From NCBI GenBank assembly GCA_049589355.1, contig JBAWAP010000249.1, forward strand, positions 1 to 33,849: a DNA stretch of 33,849 nucleotides, written 5' to 3'. The notes beneath the pieces were generated by a model. The model ran no database searches and was not told the origin of the DNA. It saw only the letters and a program-made list of their open reading frames with translations. The DNA is from JBAWAP01 sp049589355 (GTDB taxonomy: Bacteria > Chloroflexota > Anaerolineae > VGOG01). Of the stretch, positions 14,685-23,210 are shown in pieces; positions within the stretch are counted from its first letter, which is position 1, and every line of letters begins with the position of its first letter. Position numbers and translations under genes: made by a program.

Positions 14685-14978
14685 ATGAAACAATGGTCCC
14701 ACCCAGGCGGAAAACTGCGAGAACTGGGGGCTGAGGCCCTCTCAGATACCGAGCTCCTGGCTATTCTCATCTCCACAGGCATCAAGGGGATGCCAGCGGA
14801 AAAGATTGCCGAGGAAGTTGTGGAGCAGTTCGGATCTCTTTCCGAAATGGCTAACGTGCCGCTGGAGAGGTTCCTGGAGATCAAGGGGCTTTCCGACGTC
14901 AAGATCATCCGCATCGCCGCTGCGTTCGAGATCGCCCGCCGCTTATCGAGGGAGGCATTGAGTGGCAAAGAAGAGTAA
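14685..14978 (+). CDS. Stand-alone RadC N-terminal (UPF0758) domain protein
   Basis: The 97-residue protein matches only the N-terminal helix-hairpin-helix part of RadC (KLRELGAEALSDTELLAILISTGIKG; GLSDVKIIRIAAAFEIARR). The JAB/MPN metalloprotease-like domain with its HxH...D site, which makes full RadC about 220 residues, is missing, and the following sequence is an unrelated gene rather than a broken RadC end. Its last 17 nt overlap the GTG start of the DNA methyltransferase, which has GGGAGG within this gene, so the two are translationally coupled. It begins 13 nt after a REP element. It may be a DNA-binding partner of the methyltransferase or a leftover of a longer gene. Confidence 0.75.
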   Translation: MKQWSHPGGKLRELGAEALSDTELLAILISTGIKGMPAEKIAEEVVEQFGSLSEMANVPLERFLEIKGLSDVKIIRIAAAFEIARRLSREALSGKEE

Positions 14979-17900
14979 ACTACACGAGAAGCCCGCTCGT
15001 ATGCCAGATATTCGCCAGGCAAAGTGGGAACAGGTCGTTCCCGGGTACCTGGAATCAGTGCAGGCACAGCAGAGCGAGCCGGCCAAGTCTCAACGCTTCC
15101 TTCTGCTCCTCAATGAGCTGTTTGGATTGCAGCCCGGCTTTATCGAAGACTACGTGGCTGGCATTGAGAAATACGTGAAGGTCAAGCAGAAAGACCGCAT
15201 CCTGAGAGGCCAGGTGGATAATCTGTTTGGCAACCTGATCATCGAGTTCGAGCGCGATCTGAGCAAGACGCGAAGGGAGGCCGAAGAACAGCTTCAAAGA
15301 TACGTGGCCTGCCTCTGGTCTCAGGAACCACCAGCCAAACGAGCACCGTATCTCTGCATGGCCGCCGACGGCATCAGGTTCGTGGTGTACTCCCCGACTA
15401 TTGAGGAGCGCGACAAGTCGGACATCCAACCCGAGGAAGTCTGCCTGGAACTCGTCGAAGAGGTGGACTTGACGACTTTCAAGCCAACGGAGGTCTACTT
15501 CTGGCTGGACCGCTACTTCCTGCGCAAGGAGATCCTTGCCCCCACGACCGAGACCATCGTCAAGGACTTCGGGCTCAGGAGCCACGCCTTTCGCGCTGCG
15601 GGGCAAACCCTGCTCTCACGGTGGGTCAGTCTCAAAGACCAGCCTGAATTCAGCGTGGTCTACGAAAGCTGGGCCAGGTATCTGCTCATCGTGTACGGAA
15701 CTTCCGTGGCCGACGAGGAACTCTTCATCAGGCACACTTACCTGTCCACGCTGGCCAAGCTGATGGCCTGGCGCCGCCTCACAGGAGAGATAGCATCCCC
15801 CGACGATGACCAGATTCTCTCCCTGCTGGAAGGCCGGTTTTTCAAAGAGCAAGCAGGCATTGAGAACTTCCTGGAAGAGGACTTCTTCTCCTGGGTGGCG
15901 CGGGGGGATGCCAAAGACGCCGGGGTGGAAACCGCCCGGCAACTGTTGAGTTTGCTCCAAAACTACAACCTGCGCGAGCTTTCCGAGGATGTGCTGAAAT
16001 CCCTCTATCAGGAACTGGTGGACCCCGAGACCCGTCACGACCTGGGCGAGTACTACACCCCCGACTGGCTGGCCCACCGCATGATCCGCAGGCTTCTTGA
16101 GGATAACCCGCAGGGTACTCTCCTTGACCCCTCTTGTGGTTCGGGGACTTTCCTCTACCTGGCCGTGGGGGAGAAGCGGACGCGGTTGGGGGACACGCAC
16201 GAGACGTTGGAGCACATCCTTGACTCGGTAGTGGGCGTGGACATTCACCCGCTGGCGGTCACCGTAGCCAAGACGAACTACATCCTGGCCCTGGGCGATC
16301 TGTTGGGAAAACAAAGGGGCAAGATCAGTATTCCCATCTATCTTGCGGACACCATCAGATTGCCCGAACGGTGGGCAGACACACCGATGGCTGACTACGA
16401 AGTCCAGATTGATGACCAGACCATCTACCTTCCGCAGGCGTTGCTTGAGAGCCCTGAGTTGTATGACGAGGCCATCGAGGCGGCCAAAGAGTTTGCGGTG
16501 CAAAGCATTGATAGGCAACCGACTGGGGAACAGTTTACCAATTACCTGCGAGTTCAACACCCCGATCTGTTGGAAGCCGATGTACCTGTACAAAAGCTAT
16601 TCGTCATCTCTAAAGCCCTGGGAAATCTCATCGAATCCAGACGCGACACCATCTGGGCCTTCGTGCTCAAGAACATCTACAAGCCTCTCTTCCTCAAAGG
16701 GAACTTTGACTTCGTGCTTGGCAATCCCCCCTGGCTTTCCTTCCGCTACGCCGAACCCGCATACCAGGAGTTCCTCAAAAAGCAGATCACGGAAGACTAT
16801 AGACTTCTATCTGGGTCAGGCAAGAACATAACCAACTTGGAACTAGCAACTCTGTTTCTCCTCCGAGCGGCAGACCTCTACCTCAAAGATAAAGCGACCA
16901 TTGCCTTCGTCCTTCCCCGGAGCGTCTTTTCCGCTGATCAGCACGATGACCTTCGACAGGGGGAGTTCAAGAGGGTTGGCTTGCGCTTTGAGGAAGTCTG
17001 GGATCTGGAAGGCGTGGAACCTTTGTTCAACGTCCCTGCATGTGTCCTCTTTGCCCAGAAAGCGCATGGTGCTAAAGTCGTTTACCCAATTCCCGGTCAA
17101 GTCCTGCGCGGAAAGTTGCCACGGAAGAACGCGACGCTGGGCGAGGCCGAAGAGAGCCTTTTCGTCGAGGGAGAGCGATTTTACCTCAGCCAGGTTGGTG
17201 AACGGTCTTTCTGGAATCCCACAGCGGGAATAGAGGCCCGAGCAGGAAGCCCCTACAAAGAGAGCTTTCGTAGGGGGGCTGATCTTTATCCCCGTGCCTT
17301 CTGGTTTGTGGAGGTGAAGGCATCTCCCCTGGGTTTCAACCCTTCTCTCCCACCCCTGGAGACCGCCGAGCAGGCAAAGGAGAAAGCCAAAGATGCCTAC
17401 AAAGGGCTCGTGCTCAAAGGCAATGTGGAGAGCCGCTTCCTCTACGCCACTCTGCTCTCCACAGACCTCCTGCCCTTTGGACATCTGGATTATCGTCTCG
17501 TCGTCCTTCCCATCGAGCCGTGTGACACTGGCTATGCACTCGTCACGGCTGAAGAAGCGCACAAAAGAGGATTTGTAAACCTCGCCAAGTGGCTGAGAAA
17601 GGCACAAGTGGAGTGGGAAGAGAGGCGAGGTGCGAAAGCCGAGAGGATGGACGTTCTTCAGTGGTTGGACTACTACGGGAAACTCACTTCGCAAAATCCA
17701 CAAGCAAAGTATCGAGTGCTTTACCCAACCTCCGCGACCTATCTCTGCGCCTGTGTGGTAGAAAACCAACCGATTGAGTTTGACATCAGTGGGCAAAAGG
17801 TGCAAACGTCTGGACTTGTAGCAGAAACGGTCACTTACTACTTTGAAACAGATAGTGGAGACGAAACTTGCTACTTGGTGTCAGTTCTAAACGCCCCTCT

Positions 17901-18195
17901 TATTGACCGACTGCTTAAACCCATGCAGGCGCGTGGTTTGTGGGGTCCGCGACACATCCACAAAAAGGTCCTTGAACTGCCCATCCCTCAGTTTGATCCC
18001 TCAGAGGAAGCACATCTCAAGCTGGCGGAATTGGGCCGGGCTTGCACCCAAAAGGTAGCCGACTGGCTGGAAGCTGGTGGGCCGGGGAAGGTGCGCAGCA
18101 TCGGCAAGCGCAGGTCAATGGTGCGGGAAATGCTGGCTGAGGAACTGGAGGAGATCGATGGGTTGGTGCGGAAGATGATGGAGGAATGCAAATGA
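14962..18195 (+). CDS. Large N6-adenine DNA methyltransferase, type IIG-like
   Basis: The 1077-residue protein has the methyltransferase signature: SAM-binding motif I DPSCGSGTFL (389-398) and catalytic NPPW (588-591), with the HDLGEYYTPDWLAHRM entry segment shared with type IIG/BREX-like enzymes. The N-terminal 150 residues contain NLIIEFERDLSKTRREAEEQL, resembling the PD-(D/E)XK nuclease segments of fused restriction-modification proteins, but the expected ExK reads Glu95-Phe-Glu97, so cleavage activity is uncertain. The region beyond about 700 probably holds target recognition. The GTG start overlaps the RadC-N gene, and its stop overlaps the start of the next membrane gene (ATGA). No separate restriction or specificity subunit is nearby. 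A decayed copy of its 3' end lies at 18933-19076. Confidence 0.88.
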   Translation: MAKKSKLHEKPARMPDIRQAKWEQVVPGYLESVQAQQSEPAKSQRFLLLLNELFGLQPGFIEDYVAGIEKYVKVKQKDRILRGQVDNLFGNLIIEFERDLSKTRREAEEQLQRYVACLWSQEPPAKRAPYLCMAADGIRFVVYSPTIEERDKSDIQPEEVCLELVEEVDLTTFKPTEVYFWLDRYFLRKEILAPTTETIVKDFGLRSHAFRAAGQTLLSRWVSLKDQPEFSVVYESWARYLLIVYGTSVADEELFIRHTYLSTLAKLMAWRRLTGEIASPDDDQILSLLEGRFFKEQAGIENFLEEDFFSWVARGDAKDAGVETARQLLSLLQNYNLRELSEDVLKSLYQELVDPETRHDLGEYYTPDWLAHRMIRRLLEDNPQGTLLDPSCGSGTFLYLAVGEKRTRLGDTHETLEHILDSVVGVDIHPLAVTVAKTNYILALGDLLGKQRGKISIPIYLADTIRLPERWADTPMADYEVQIDDQTIYLPQALLESPELYDEAIEAAKEFAVQSIDRQPTGEQFTNYLRVQHPDLLEADVPVQKLFVISKALGNLIESRRDTIWAFVLKNIYKPLFLKGNFDFVLGNPPWLSFRYAEPAYQEFLKKQITEDYRLLSGSGKNITNLELATLFLLRAADLYLKDKATIAFVLPRSVFSADQHDDLRQGEFKRVGLRFEEVWDLEGVEPLFNVPACVLFAQKAHGAKVVYPIPGQVLRGKLPRKNATLGEAEESLFVEGERFYLSQVGERSFWNPTAGIEARAGSPYKESFRRGADLYPRAFWFVEVKASPLGFNPSLPPLETAEQAKEKAKDAYKGLVLKGNVESRFLYATLLSTDLLPFGHLDYRLVVLPIEPCDTGYALVTAEEAHKRGFVNLAKWLRKAQVEWEERRGAKAERMDVLQWLDYYGKLTSQNPQAKYRVLYPTSATYLCACVVENQPIEFDISGQKVQTSGLVAETVTYYFETDSGDETCYLVSVLNAPLIDRLLKPMQARGLWGPRHIHKKVLELPIPQFDPSEEAHLKLAELGRACTQKVADWLEAGGPGKVRSIGKRRSMVREMLAEELEEIDGLVRKMMEECK

Positions 18196-18920
18196 GTTGG
18201 GATATTACTCATGTAATTGAAACCTTGCTTGGGGTCATTATTGGTGGAGTAATCACCCTGTTGGTAAATCTTCATTTGCAGAGAAAAGAAAGAGAAATCC
18301 AATATGCTATACAGAATAAGCGTGATATTTATGAGCCTCTTTACGATGAAGTAAAACAAAAACTCAAGGCCCTCAAGGAGTTCAGCGACCCATTCAATGC
18401 TGCTACCACACTGAGAACTTGGGCTGATTTCAAACCAAGTATCAGACTCAGAGTCCTTGGTGAGCTTAGAAAGCTCATCCAAGAGTTCGATGAAAGAGGG
18501 AAAGAATATTATGAACTTCATTGGAAAGCTGGGCAGGTTCTACGCTCGCATATAGATGAATGTCTTAATGCTATCCGCAGTGAACTTGATGAGCGTGAAT
18601 ATAGTGGTGGGAATTTTGATATTCTTAAACAGAAAATTTTTGAAGCCTGTGCCGGAGACTTTTATAGCGGAAGAATATTGAGGGAGAAGAGACATGCCTA
18701 TGCTCCCGAAAGGATGATAAAACTCAAAAGCGATTCCTCTCTTACATTTGAGGAGTTCTTCCACAGGGTCTGTTCCTCGATAGAGAATGAGCAAGCAATA
18801 ATTGACTTAAGAAAAGCAAGGGGCGAGATAATTGAAGCAACAGAGAAGTTGGAAAGGTATTTGAAAGCTAAAATTGATTTCATTTTCGAAAAATATGAGG
18901 GTAAGCTAGCAAAGGTATGA
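18192..18920 (+). CDS. Membrane-anchored coiled-coil protein, low GC
   Basis: The 242-residue protein has one N-terminal membrane helix (about 10-27, IETLLGVIIGGVITLLV) followed by an entirely helical, charged body rich in Lys/Glu, likely coiled coil, facing the cytoplasm. ATG 18192 overlaps the methyltransferase stop and has GGAGGA 7 nt upstream; ATG 18186 is too close to that site. Codon and base use are clearly more AT-rich than in the methyltransferase gene before and the toxin-antitoxin genes after. I recognise no family. Coupling to the methyltransferase suggests it belongs to the same modification or defence unit, perhaps as a membrane effector, which is inference. Confidence 0.7.
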   Translation: MSWDITHVIETLLGVIIGGVITLLVNLHLQRKEREIQYAIQNKRDIYEPLYDEVKQKLKALKEFSDPFNAATTLRTWADFKPSIRLRVLGELRKLIQEFDERGKEYYELHWKAGQVLRSHIDECLNAIRSELDEREYSGGNFDILKQKIFEACAGDFYSGRILREKRHAYAPERMIKLKSDSSLTFEEFFHRVCSSIENEQAIIDLRKARGEIIEATEKLERYLKAKIDFIFEKYEGKLAKV

Positions 18921-18932
18921 AATTTCGAAGGT

Positions 18933-19076
18933 GTGGCGGGGTAGCTGGGGGTGAGAGGGCCCGGGAAGATTCAGCGTATCGGCAAGCTCAGGTCAATGGT
19001 GCGGGAGATGCTGGCGGAAGAACTCGGCCAGATAGACGAGTTGGTTGAGCCAATGCTAAGGGCCGGTGCGCAATGA
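18933..19076 (+). pseudogene. Decayed 3' end of a second methyltransferase gene
   Basis: Read in one frame to the TGA at 19074, this stretch aligns with the last 47 codons of the methyltransferase at 14962-18195: GPGK-xx-IGK-x-RSMVREMLAEEL-xx-ID-x-LV are shared, with similar nucleotides. The codon for Trp in VADWLE is TAG here. It has no start or upstream domains. It is separated from the intact copy by the low-GC membrane gene, as if the locus had been replaced by a related cassette and the old tail left behind. Confidence 0.8.
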
Positions 19077-19088
19077 AGCTCAACATGG

Positions 19089-19094
19089 TATAAT
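19089..19094 (+). promoter_or_regulatory. Likely -10 box of the MazEF-like operon
   Basis: A perfect TATAAT about 48 nt before the antitoxin ATG. The -35 position (around 19067-19072) is poor, as in many autoregulated toxin-antitoxin promoters. The box lies just after the methyltransferase remnant. Confidence 0.5.
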
Positions 19095-19141
19095 GCTCTA
19101 AAAGAGAAGGGGCCACTGTTCTGACAAGACAAGGAGGAGAC

Positions 19142-19387
19142 ATGACGCACGTAGAAATACTGGAAGAACTCAAGAAGTTTCCGATCCCAGAGCGACTAAC
19201 ACTTGTCGAAGCCGCACTCCGCCTGATTCGTGAAGACCTTCAGCAAGTGGAACGACCGCTGACCCAGGCAGAGAGAAAACGTCAACTGGCCGCAGCGGCT
19301 GAGGCTCTACTACGGGATTATGCGGCAGGTGGCGAATTGACCGTTTTCACCGCTCTCGACAGCGAGGACTTCTATGCACAGAGGTGA
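19142..19387 (+). CDS. Antitoxin partner of MazF-like toxin
   Basis: The 81-residue protein has an N-terminal helical segment typical of small antitoxins (VEILEELKKFPIPERLTLVEAALRLIREDL) and a C-terminal tail suited to neutralising the toxin (LTVFTALDSEDFYAQR). AAGGAGG lies about 6 nt before the ATG. Its end overlaps the toxin ATG by 14 nt, the coupling expected for an addiction module. The class is not a plain MazE (no AbrB beta-strand motif). It probably represses its own promoter, although the DNA-binding part is not obvious from the sequence. Confidence 0.75.
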   Translation: MTHVEILEELKKFPIPERLTLVEAALRLIREDLQQVERPLTQAERKRQLAAAAEALLRDYAAGGELTVFTALDSEDFYAQR

Positions 19388-19718
19388 AATCTGGTTCATC
19401 AATTTAGATCCAACGGTTGGCGCTGAGATCAAGAAAACCCGTCCCGCAGTCATCGTAAACGATGATGCCATCGGGATTTTGCCGCTGAAGGTGATCGTCC
19501 CTATTACTGAGTGGAAAGACCGCTATGCTGTAGCACCGTGGATGGTCCGCCTGAAACCTGATGCAGAGAATGGTTTGGATAAGCTTTCGGCAGCAGACGC
19601 TTTTCAGGTGCGCTGCGTGGCACAAGAAAGGTTTGTCCGGCGACTGGGCAAACTTTCCGACGCAACGATGCAAGAAATCACCAGAGCATTGGCAATTGTG
19701 CTGAGTATCGAGCTATAA
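19374..19718 (+). CDS. mazF: MazF/PemK-family mRNA interferase toxin
   Basis: The 114-residue protein shows the MazF fold: GEIWFINLDPTVGAEIKKTRPAVIVNDD at the N-terminus with the conserved Arg of KKTRP, VIVPIT in the middle, and the acidic LSAADAFQVRCVAQERFV region followed by the C-terminal helix. Members cut mRNA at short single-stranded sequences to stop growth. It overlaps the antitoxin gene and has normal length, so it is likely functional. Confidence 0.93.
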   Translation: MHRGEIWFINLDPTVGAEIKKTRPAVIVNDDAIGILPLKVIVPITEWKDRYAVAPWMVRLKPDAENGLDKLSAADAFQVRCVAQERFVRRLGKLSDATMQEITRALAIVLSIEL

Positions 19719-19756
19719 CCATTCAGCGAAAGGGGGAACAAGGGTAGGATAAGTCT

Positions 19757-19966
19757 ATGGAGAGTCAGTTCTCGAAACTCTATCCTAACATTTCCCATTG
19801 GGTTACCACTCAAGGCTGGGTCGAAATCGGGGAAGACGAATATAGCAGCTCATTGGTAAGAGCACTGGATGAAGGCGGGTTGGTCTGGGAGAGCAGTGAC
19901 GACCACGAAACCGTGGATGAGGCTTTGCAGGCTTTAGAGATAGAACTCGCCGAGTGGTTGGAATAA
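19757..19966 (+). CDS. Conserved small acidic protein
   Basis: The 69-residue protein is acidic, with WVTTQGWVEIGEDEYSSSLVRALDEGGLVWE as its centre and a helical end. I recall similar small proteins in environmental genomes but no function. It follows the toxin gene by 38 nt in the same direction and precedes a small membrane protein gene. Confidence 0.65.
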   Translation: MESQFSKLYPNISHWVTTQGWVEIGEDEYSSSLVRALDEGGLVWESSDDHETVDEALQALEIELAEWLE

Positions 19967-20007
19967 TCGGGTTGGGCAGAGATAATCTTTCATTGGGAGG
20001 TTCAAGT

Positions 20008-20652
20008 ATGCGTGCTTCTATTCCTACCATTTTGATGATCATCCTGGTGATCGTCTTGATTGTCATCAGTTTCGCGCTTGTAACCGGCATTGCGCTTGGT
20101 GTAGGCTGGATCCTCACCCTTTTCTTACCCTTCTCCTTGTTCGAGGCAACTCTTCTGGGCATGATTGCTGCCTTCGTCACCTGGACCATCTGGCGCAATA
20201 TCCTCAGTCCAGTCCAAGATTTCGGTTCCGATGAAGAAGAACCAGAACCTGAGTTCGATGAGATCCCCCTATCTCGGTTCTGCAGGACGGATGCGGATCG
20301 AACCTGGGAGAACTGGTTTCGGTACTTGATAGCCAACGCTATCTGCGAAGGTCTTCTTGATTCACCTGGTCGGATTGGCCAGATGAATGAGAGGCAACTG
20401 CAGGAGCTATCCATTCGTCTGACGGATGCGGCGATAGCAGCACTGAAGGCGAAATCGCCTCGTACTAGACGGTTGAGGGTGAATACGGGGATGCTGAAAC
20501 ACGAGATGACCAAGGTGGGGCAGCAGCCATACGATGACGACATCCTGGACACAGCGGTCAGTGCAATCAACACCGAGTTGATTTCCTCCCAGGAGGAATT
20601 GAGGGAAGTGATCAGGGACAAGTTGTGGGACGAACCTGCGGATGTGTTCTAG
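20008..20652 (+). CDS. Small membrane protein, unknown function
   Basis: The 214-residue protein has two N-terminal membrane helices (about 6-29 and 32-60) followed by an acidic linker (SDEEEPEPEFDE) and a soluble helical domain. GGGAGG about 7 nt upstream selects ATG 20008 rather than an upstream in-frame start. Only 8 nt separate its stop from the next gene, so co-transcription is likely. No family recognised. Confidence 0.7.
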   Translation: MRASIPTILMIILVIVLIVISFALVTGIALGVGWILTLFLPFSLFEATLLGMIAAFVTWTIWRNILSPVQDFGSDEEEPEPEFDEIPLSRFCRTDADRTWENWFRYLIANAICEGLLDSPGRIGQMNERQLQELSIRLTDAAIAALKAKSPRTRRLRVNTGMLKHEMTKVGQQPYDDDILDTAVSAINTELISSQEELREVIRDKLWDEPADVF

Positions 20653-20660
20653 AATCTCCA

Positions 20661-21125
20661 ATGCCCATCCTTATCCGAACAGCAACACCAGATGATGCCA
20701 CTGAGATCGGTCAACTCGCAGAGCAGTTCGCTGCCCACCTGCGAGATTTGGGCGACCCCACCGATTTCAAATTCAATGCCGACACCTATTTACGTGATGG
20801 TTTTGGCCCCCACCCTGCCTTCGCCGGGCTTATTGCCGAGACAGATGGTCAAATCGTCGGCTACTTGCTTTATCATTTTGGCTACGACACCGATAAGGCC
20901 ATTCGCCTCATGTTTGTGATTGATTTGTTCGTTCGGGAGGATGTGCGTGGTCAGGGTGTCGGCACGGCACTGATGCGCGAAGCGGCCAGGATTTGCCAGG
21001 AGACAGGTGGTCGTGCCCTCTTGTGGACGGTCTATGCCCCCAACAAACTGGCTGCTCGGTTTTACGAGCGTCTCGGTGCCGATTACATTGAAGACCTCAA
21101 GCTCATGGTTTGGCGGCTGGAATGA
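20661..21125 (+). CDS. GNAT family N-acetyltransferase
   Basis: The 154-residue protein is a typical GNAT: IRTATPDDATEIGQLAEQF start, VIDLFVREDVRGQGVGTALM with the RGQGVG acetyl-CoA-binding loop (about 97-102), and NKLAARFYERLGAD near the end. It probably acetylates a small molecule or protein amine. The stop overlaps the next start (ATGA). The substrate is unknown. Confidence 0.9.
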   Translation: MPILIRTATPDDATEIGQLAEQFAAHLRDLGDPTDFKFNADTYLRDGFGPHPAFAGLIAETDGQIVGYLLYHFGYDTDKAIRLMFVIDLFVREDVRGQGVGTALMREAARICQETGGRALLWTVYAPNKLAARFYERLGADYIEDLKLMVWRLE

Positions 21126-21829
21126 CACTAGAAAAAGTGAGGATTATTACGGTGCACAGCAAACCGTGTTTGTCTTTTCAGTTGCTGATCTTGGTCATGG
21201 CCATGGGTCTGCTTGCGGCATGTACACCGGCCGTATCGTCGCCGACACCCCTTCGTCCTACAGAAACACCGATACCACCCTCATCTACCCCCGTTCCCCC
21301 CACAGCGACACCCGTGCCGCCGTCGCCAACACCTATCTCGCCAACTGCGACAGCCTGGCTGCCCTCTCCAACGCCCATCCCGCCGACCGCAACGCTGGTT
21401 CCGTCGAGTACCAGGCCAGTCCAACAGACGGTGCAGATATTCCTCATCGCCCTAGAAGACAACGGGCAATCGGGCAAGAGGATCGGCTGTGGGGATAGCG
21501 TGGTTCCTGTTCAGGTCACGATTCCCGCCACGCAGGCTGTACTGAGAGCTGCTCTGGAAGCGTTGCTATCGCTCAACGAGCAGTTCTACGGACAGTCAGG
21601 GTTGTACAATGCCCTGTACCAGTTCAACCTCCAGCTAGAAGGCGTAACCATCGAGGGAGGGAAGGCTATCATCAATCTGTCTGGGACGTTGATGCTGGGT
21701 GGGGTGTGTGACAATCCCCGGGTCGAAGCGCAGATCGAGGAGTCAGCGCTTCAATTCTCCACCGTCCGCGAGGTATCCGTATTCGTCAACGGTAAACCAT
21801 TGGAAGAAATCCTTTCCCTGAAAGGGTAG
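21122..21829 (+). CDS. GerMN-domain lipoprotein
   Basis: The 235-residue protein has a signal peptide ending in a lipobox (LLAAC, Cys34), a Pro/Thr/Ser-rich low-complexity linker of PTPxP-type repeats (about 37-95) that spaces the domain from the membrane, and a C-terminal GerMN domain (about 103-235: VQVTIPATQAVLRAALEALL, then LEGVTIEGGKAIINLSG). GerMN domains occur in spore-germination GerM and in many non-spore cell-envelope lipoproteins. The start overlaps the GNAT stop. The cell-surface location is confident; the role is unknown. Confidence 0.85.
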   Translation: MTLEKVRIITVHSKPCLSFQLLILVMAMGLLAACTPAVSSPTPLRPTETPIPPSSTPVPPTATPVPPSPTPISPTATAWLPSPTPIPPTATLVPSSTRPVQQTVQIFLIALEDNGQSGKRIGCGDSVVPVQVTIPATQAVLRAALEALLSLNEQFYGQSGLYNALYQFNLQLEGVTIEGGKAIINLSGTLMLGGVCDNPRVEAQIEESALQFSTVREVSVFVNGKPLEEILSLKG

Positions 21830-21881
21830 TAACAAGCGGTCAGGTGGGAGAAGGTCAAAGCAGTAGGTATTGACGAGCTTA

Positions 21882-23070
21882 TCACACCCCAGGGAACACC
21901 CTATCCAGCACCTCCGGGGCATACCGTTCGACCATGTCCTCGGTGATGGCTCCGGCTTGGCAGATTTCCTTATAAAGCTGGCCGCTGCGCCTCATGGTGG
22001 GTTAGTATAAAGCGCGGACGCTGATCGTCGTCTTCGTCTGGGAGGCCGTTCTCGGTGACATAGATGGGTTTGCCGTAAGCGGCCAATCGCTTGAGCAGAC
22101 GGTAGAGCCCCTCAGGGTACACTTCGCCGTAGCCGCCGTCGCTCATCTCTACCCCCTCGGCGTAGAAACGACGGCCAAAGAGTTCGTGGGGACGGCTCAC
22201 GTCGAAGGCCACCATGTCTCTGGAGTAATAGTTGATGCCCAGGAAGTCTGCCGAGTCAACCAGATATGGCACCTTGCGATTGAAGGCCAGGGGGAAGGCC
22301 AGCACGCCCTCGGTCAAGGCAGTTAGAGTGAGTCGGTTGAAGATGTAGTCCGGTATCGAGGCCGCCCAATGATCGAGATGGGAATTCGGCTGAGCGGGGT
22401 CGAAGACCCGCACGGCGTGGGCGATCCCTACTTGAGCGCGAGGCTGCAAACGATGGATCGCCTGGTAGGCTCGGCCATGAGCGAGCAACATGTTGCTCAT
22501 CAGCACCCTAAAGGCCAAGGGTAGGCTCTGCTTGCCCGGTGGCCAGCGGCCACCAGCATAGCCCAGCATGGCGTAGACGTTGGGCTCATTAAGCACACTC
22601 CAAAGCTCGACGAGATCCCCCAACTCCTCGGCGACCTTGGTCACGTAACGCTCGAAAAGCGGCACTACTGCCTCTGTCTCCCAGCCGCCCTTTTCCACAA
22701 GCCACAGGGGGTTGGTGAAGTGATGCAGGGTCACCATCGGTTCCAGGCTCCGCTCCCGCAGCCCGGCGAGCATCTGCCGATAGCGGGCGATGGCATCGTC
22801 ATCCCACTCTCCTTCCTGTGGCTCGATGCGGCTCCATTCGAGGGACAGCCGATGGGCGTTCTGTCCCATCTCTTCGGCCAGATCGAAGTCTTGCTCAGCG
22901 CGGTTCCACCAGTCGCAAGCCAGCTCTGAGCGGTGACCATCGCGGATGTGTCCCGGTTCCTTCTCCCACTCCCACCAGTCGTTGTTCCTGTTGTTTCCTT
23001 CCACCTGATGTGAGCTGGTGGCCGCGCCCCACAGGAACTCTTTGGGAAAGCGCATCGTTGCTTGTTCCAT
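21882..23070 (-). pseudogene. GH1 beta-glucosidase with internal deletion and frameshift
   Basis: From ATG 23070 (with AAGGAT upstream) the frame codes a normal glycoside hydrolase family 1 barrel: FPKEFLWGAATSSHQVEG at the start, the acid/base motif LNEP and the nucleophile motif VTENGLPDEDD. After RFILTH near 21990 the frame hits a stop at 21970. In another frame the family's C-terminal end resumes at once (RRSGQLYKEICQAGAITEDMVERY in two adjoining stretches) and ends at 21882. About 50-55 codons that normally carry the DGxxVxGYxxWSLxDNFEW segment are missing, including sugar-binding Trp and Glu residues. The enzyme is therefore most likely inactive. The deletion size is estimated from family memory. 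Confidence 0.85.
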
Positions 23071-23113
23071 GATTTGATCCTTATCCAATGTTTGCCCCCG
23101 ACACTTTTGGTGG

Positions 23114-23210
23114 AGAAACCAGGTTTTTCCTGCCCAGTTGGACAATTGGTCATTTTCGGAGGTCTGTGCAATGCAAGAAAGCCAATGACTTGGCTAAAAA
23201 CCTGGTTTCT
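23114..23210. repeat. Inverted 15-bp repeat pair between GH1 and GNAT genes
   Basis: AGAAACCAGGTTTTT (23114-23128) and its perfect reverse complement (23196-23210) lie 67 nt apart. The right copy encodes the last residues of the GNAT gene on the minus strand. This is a palindromic dispersed repeat typical of such genomes. Confidence 0.8.

Noticed and set aside
14962..19718. Complete BREX or type I restriction system
   Set aside because: No BrxC/PglZ, HsdR or HsdS-like genes are present; only the methyltransferase and its two coupled genes are visible.
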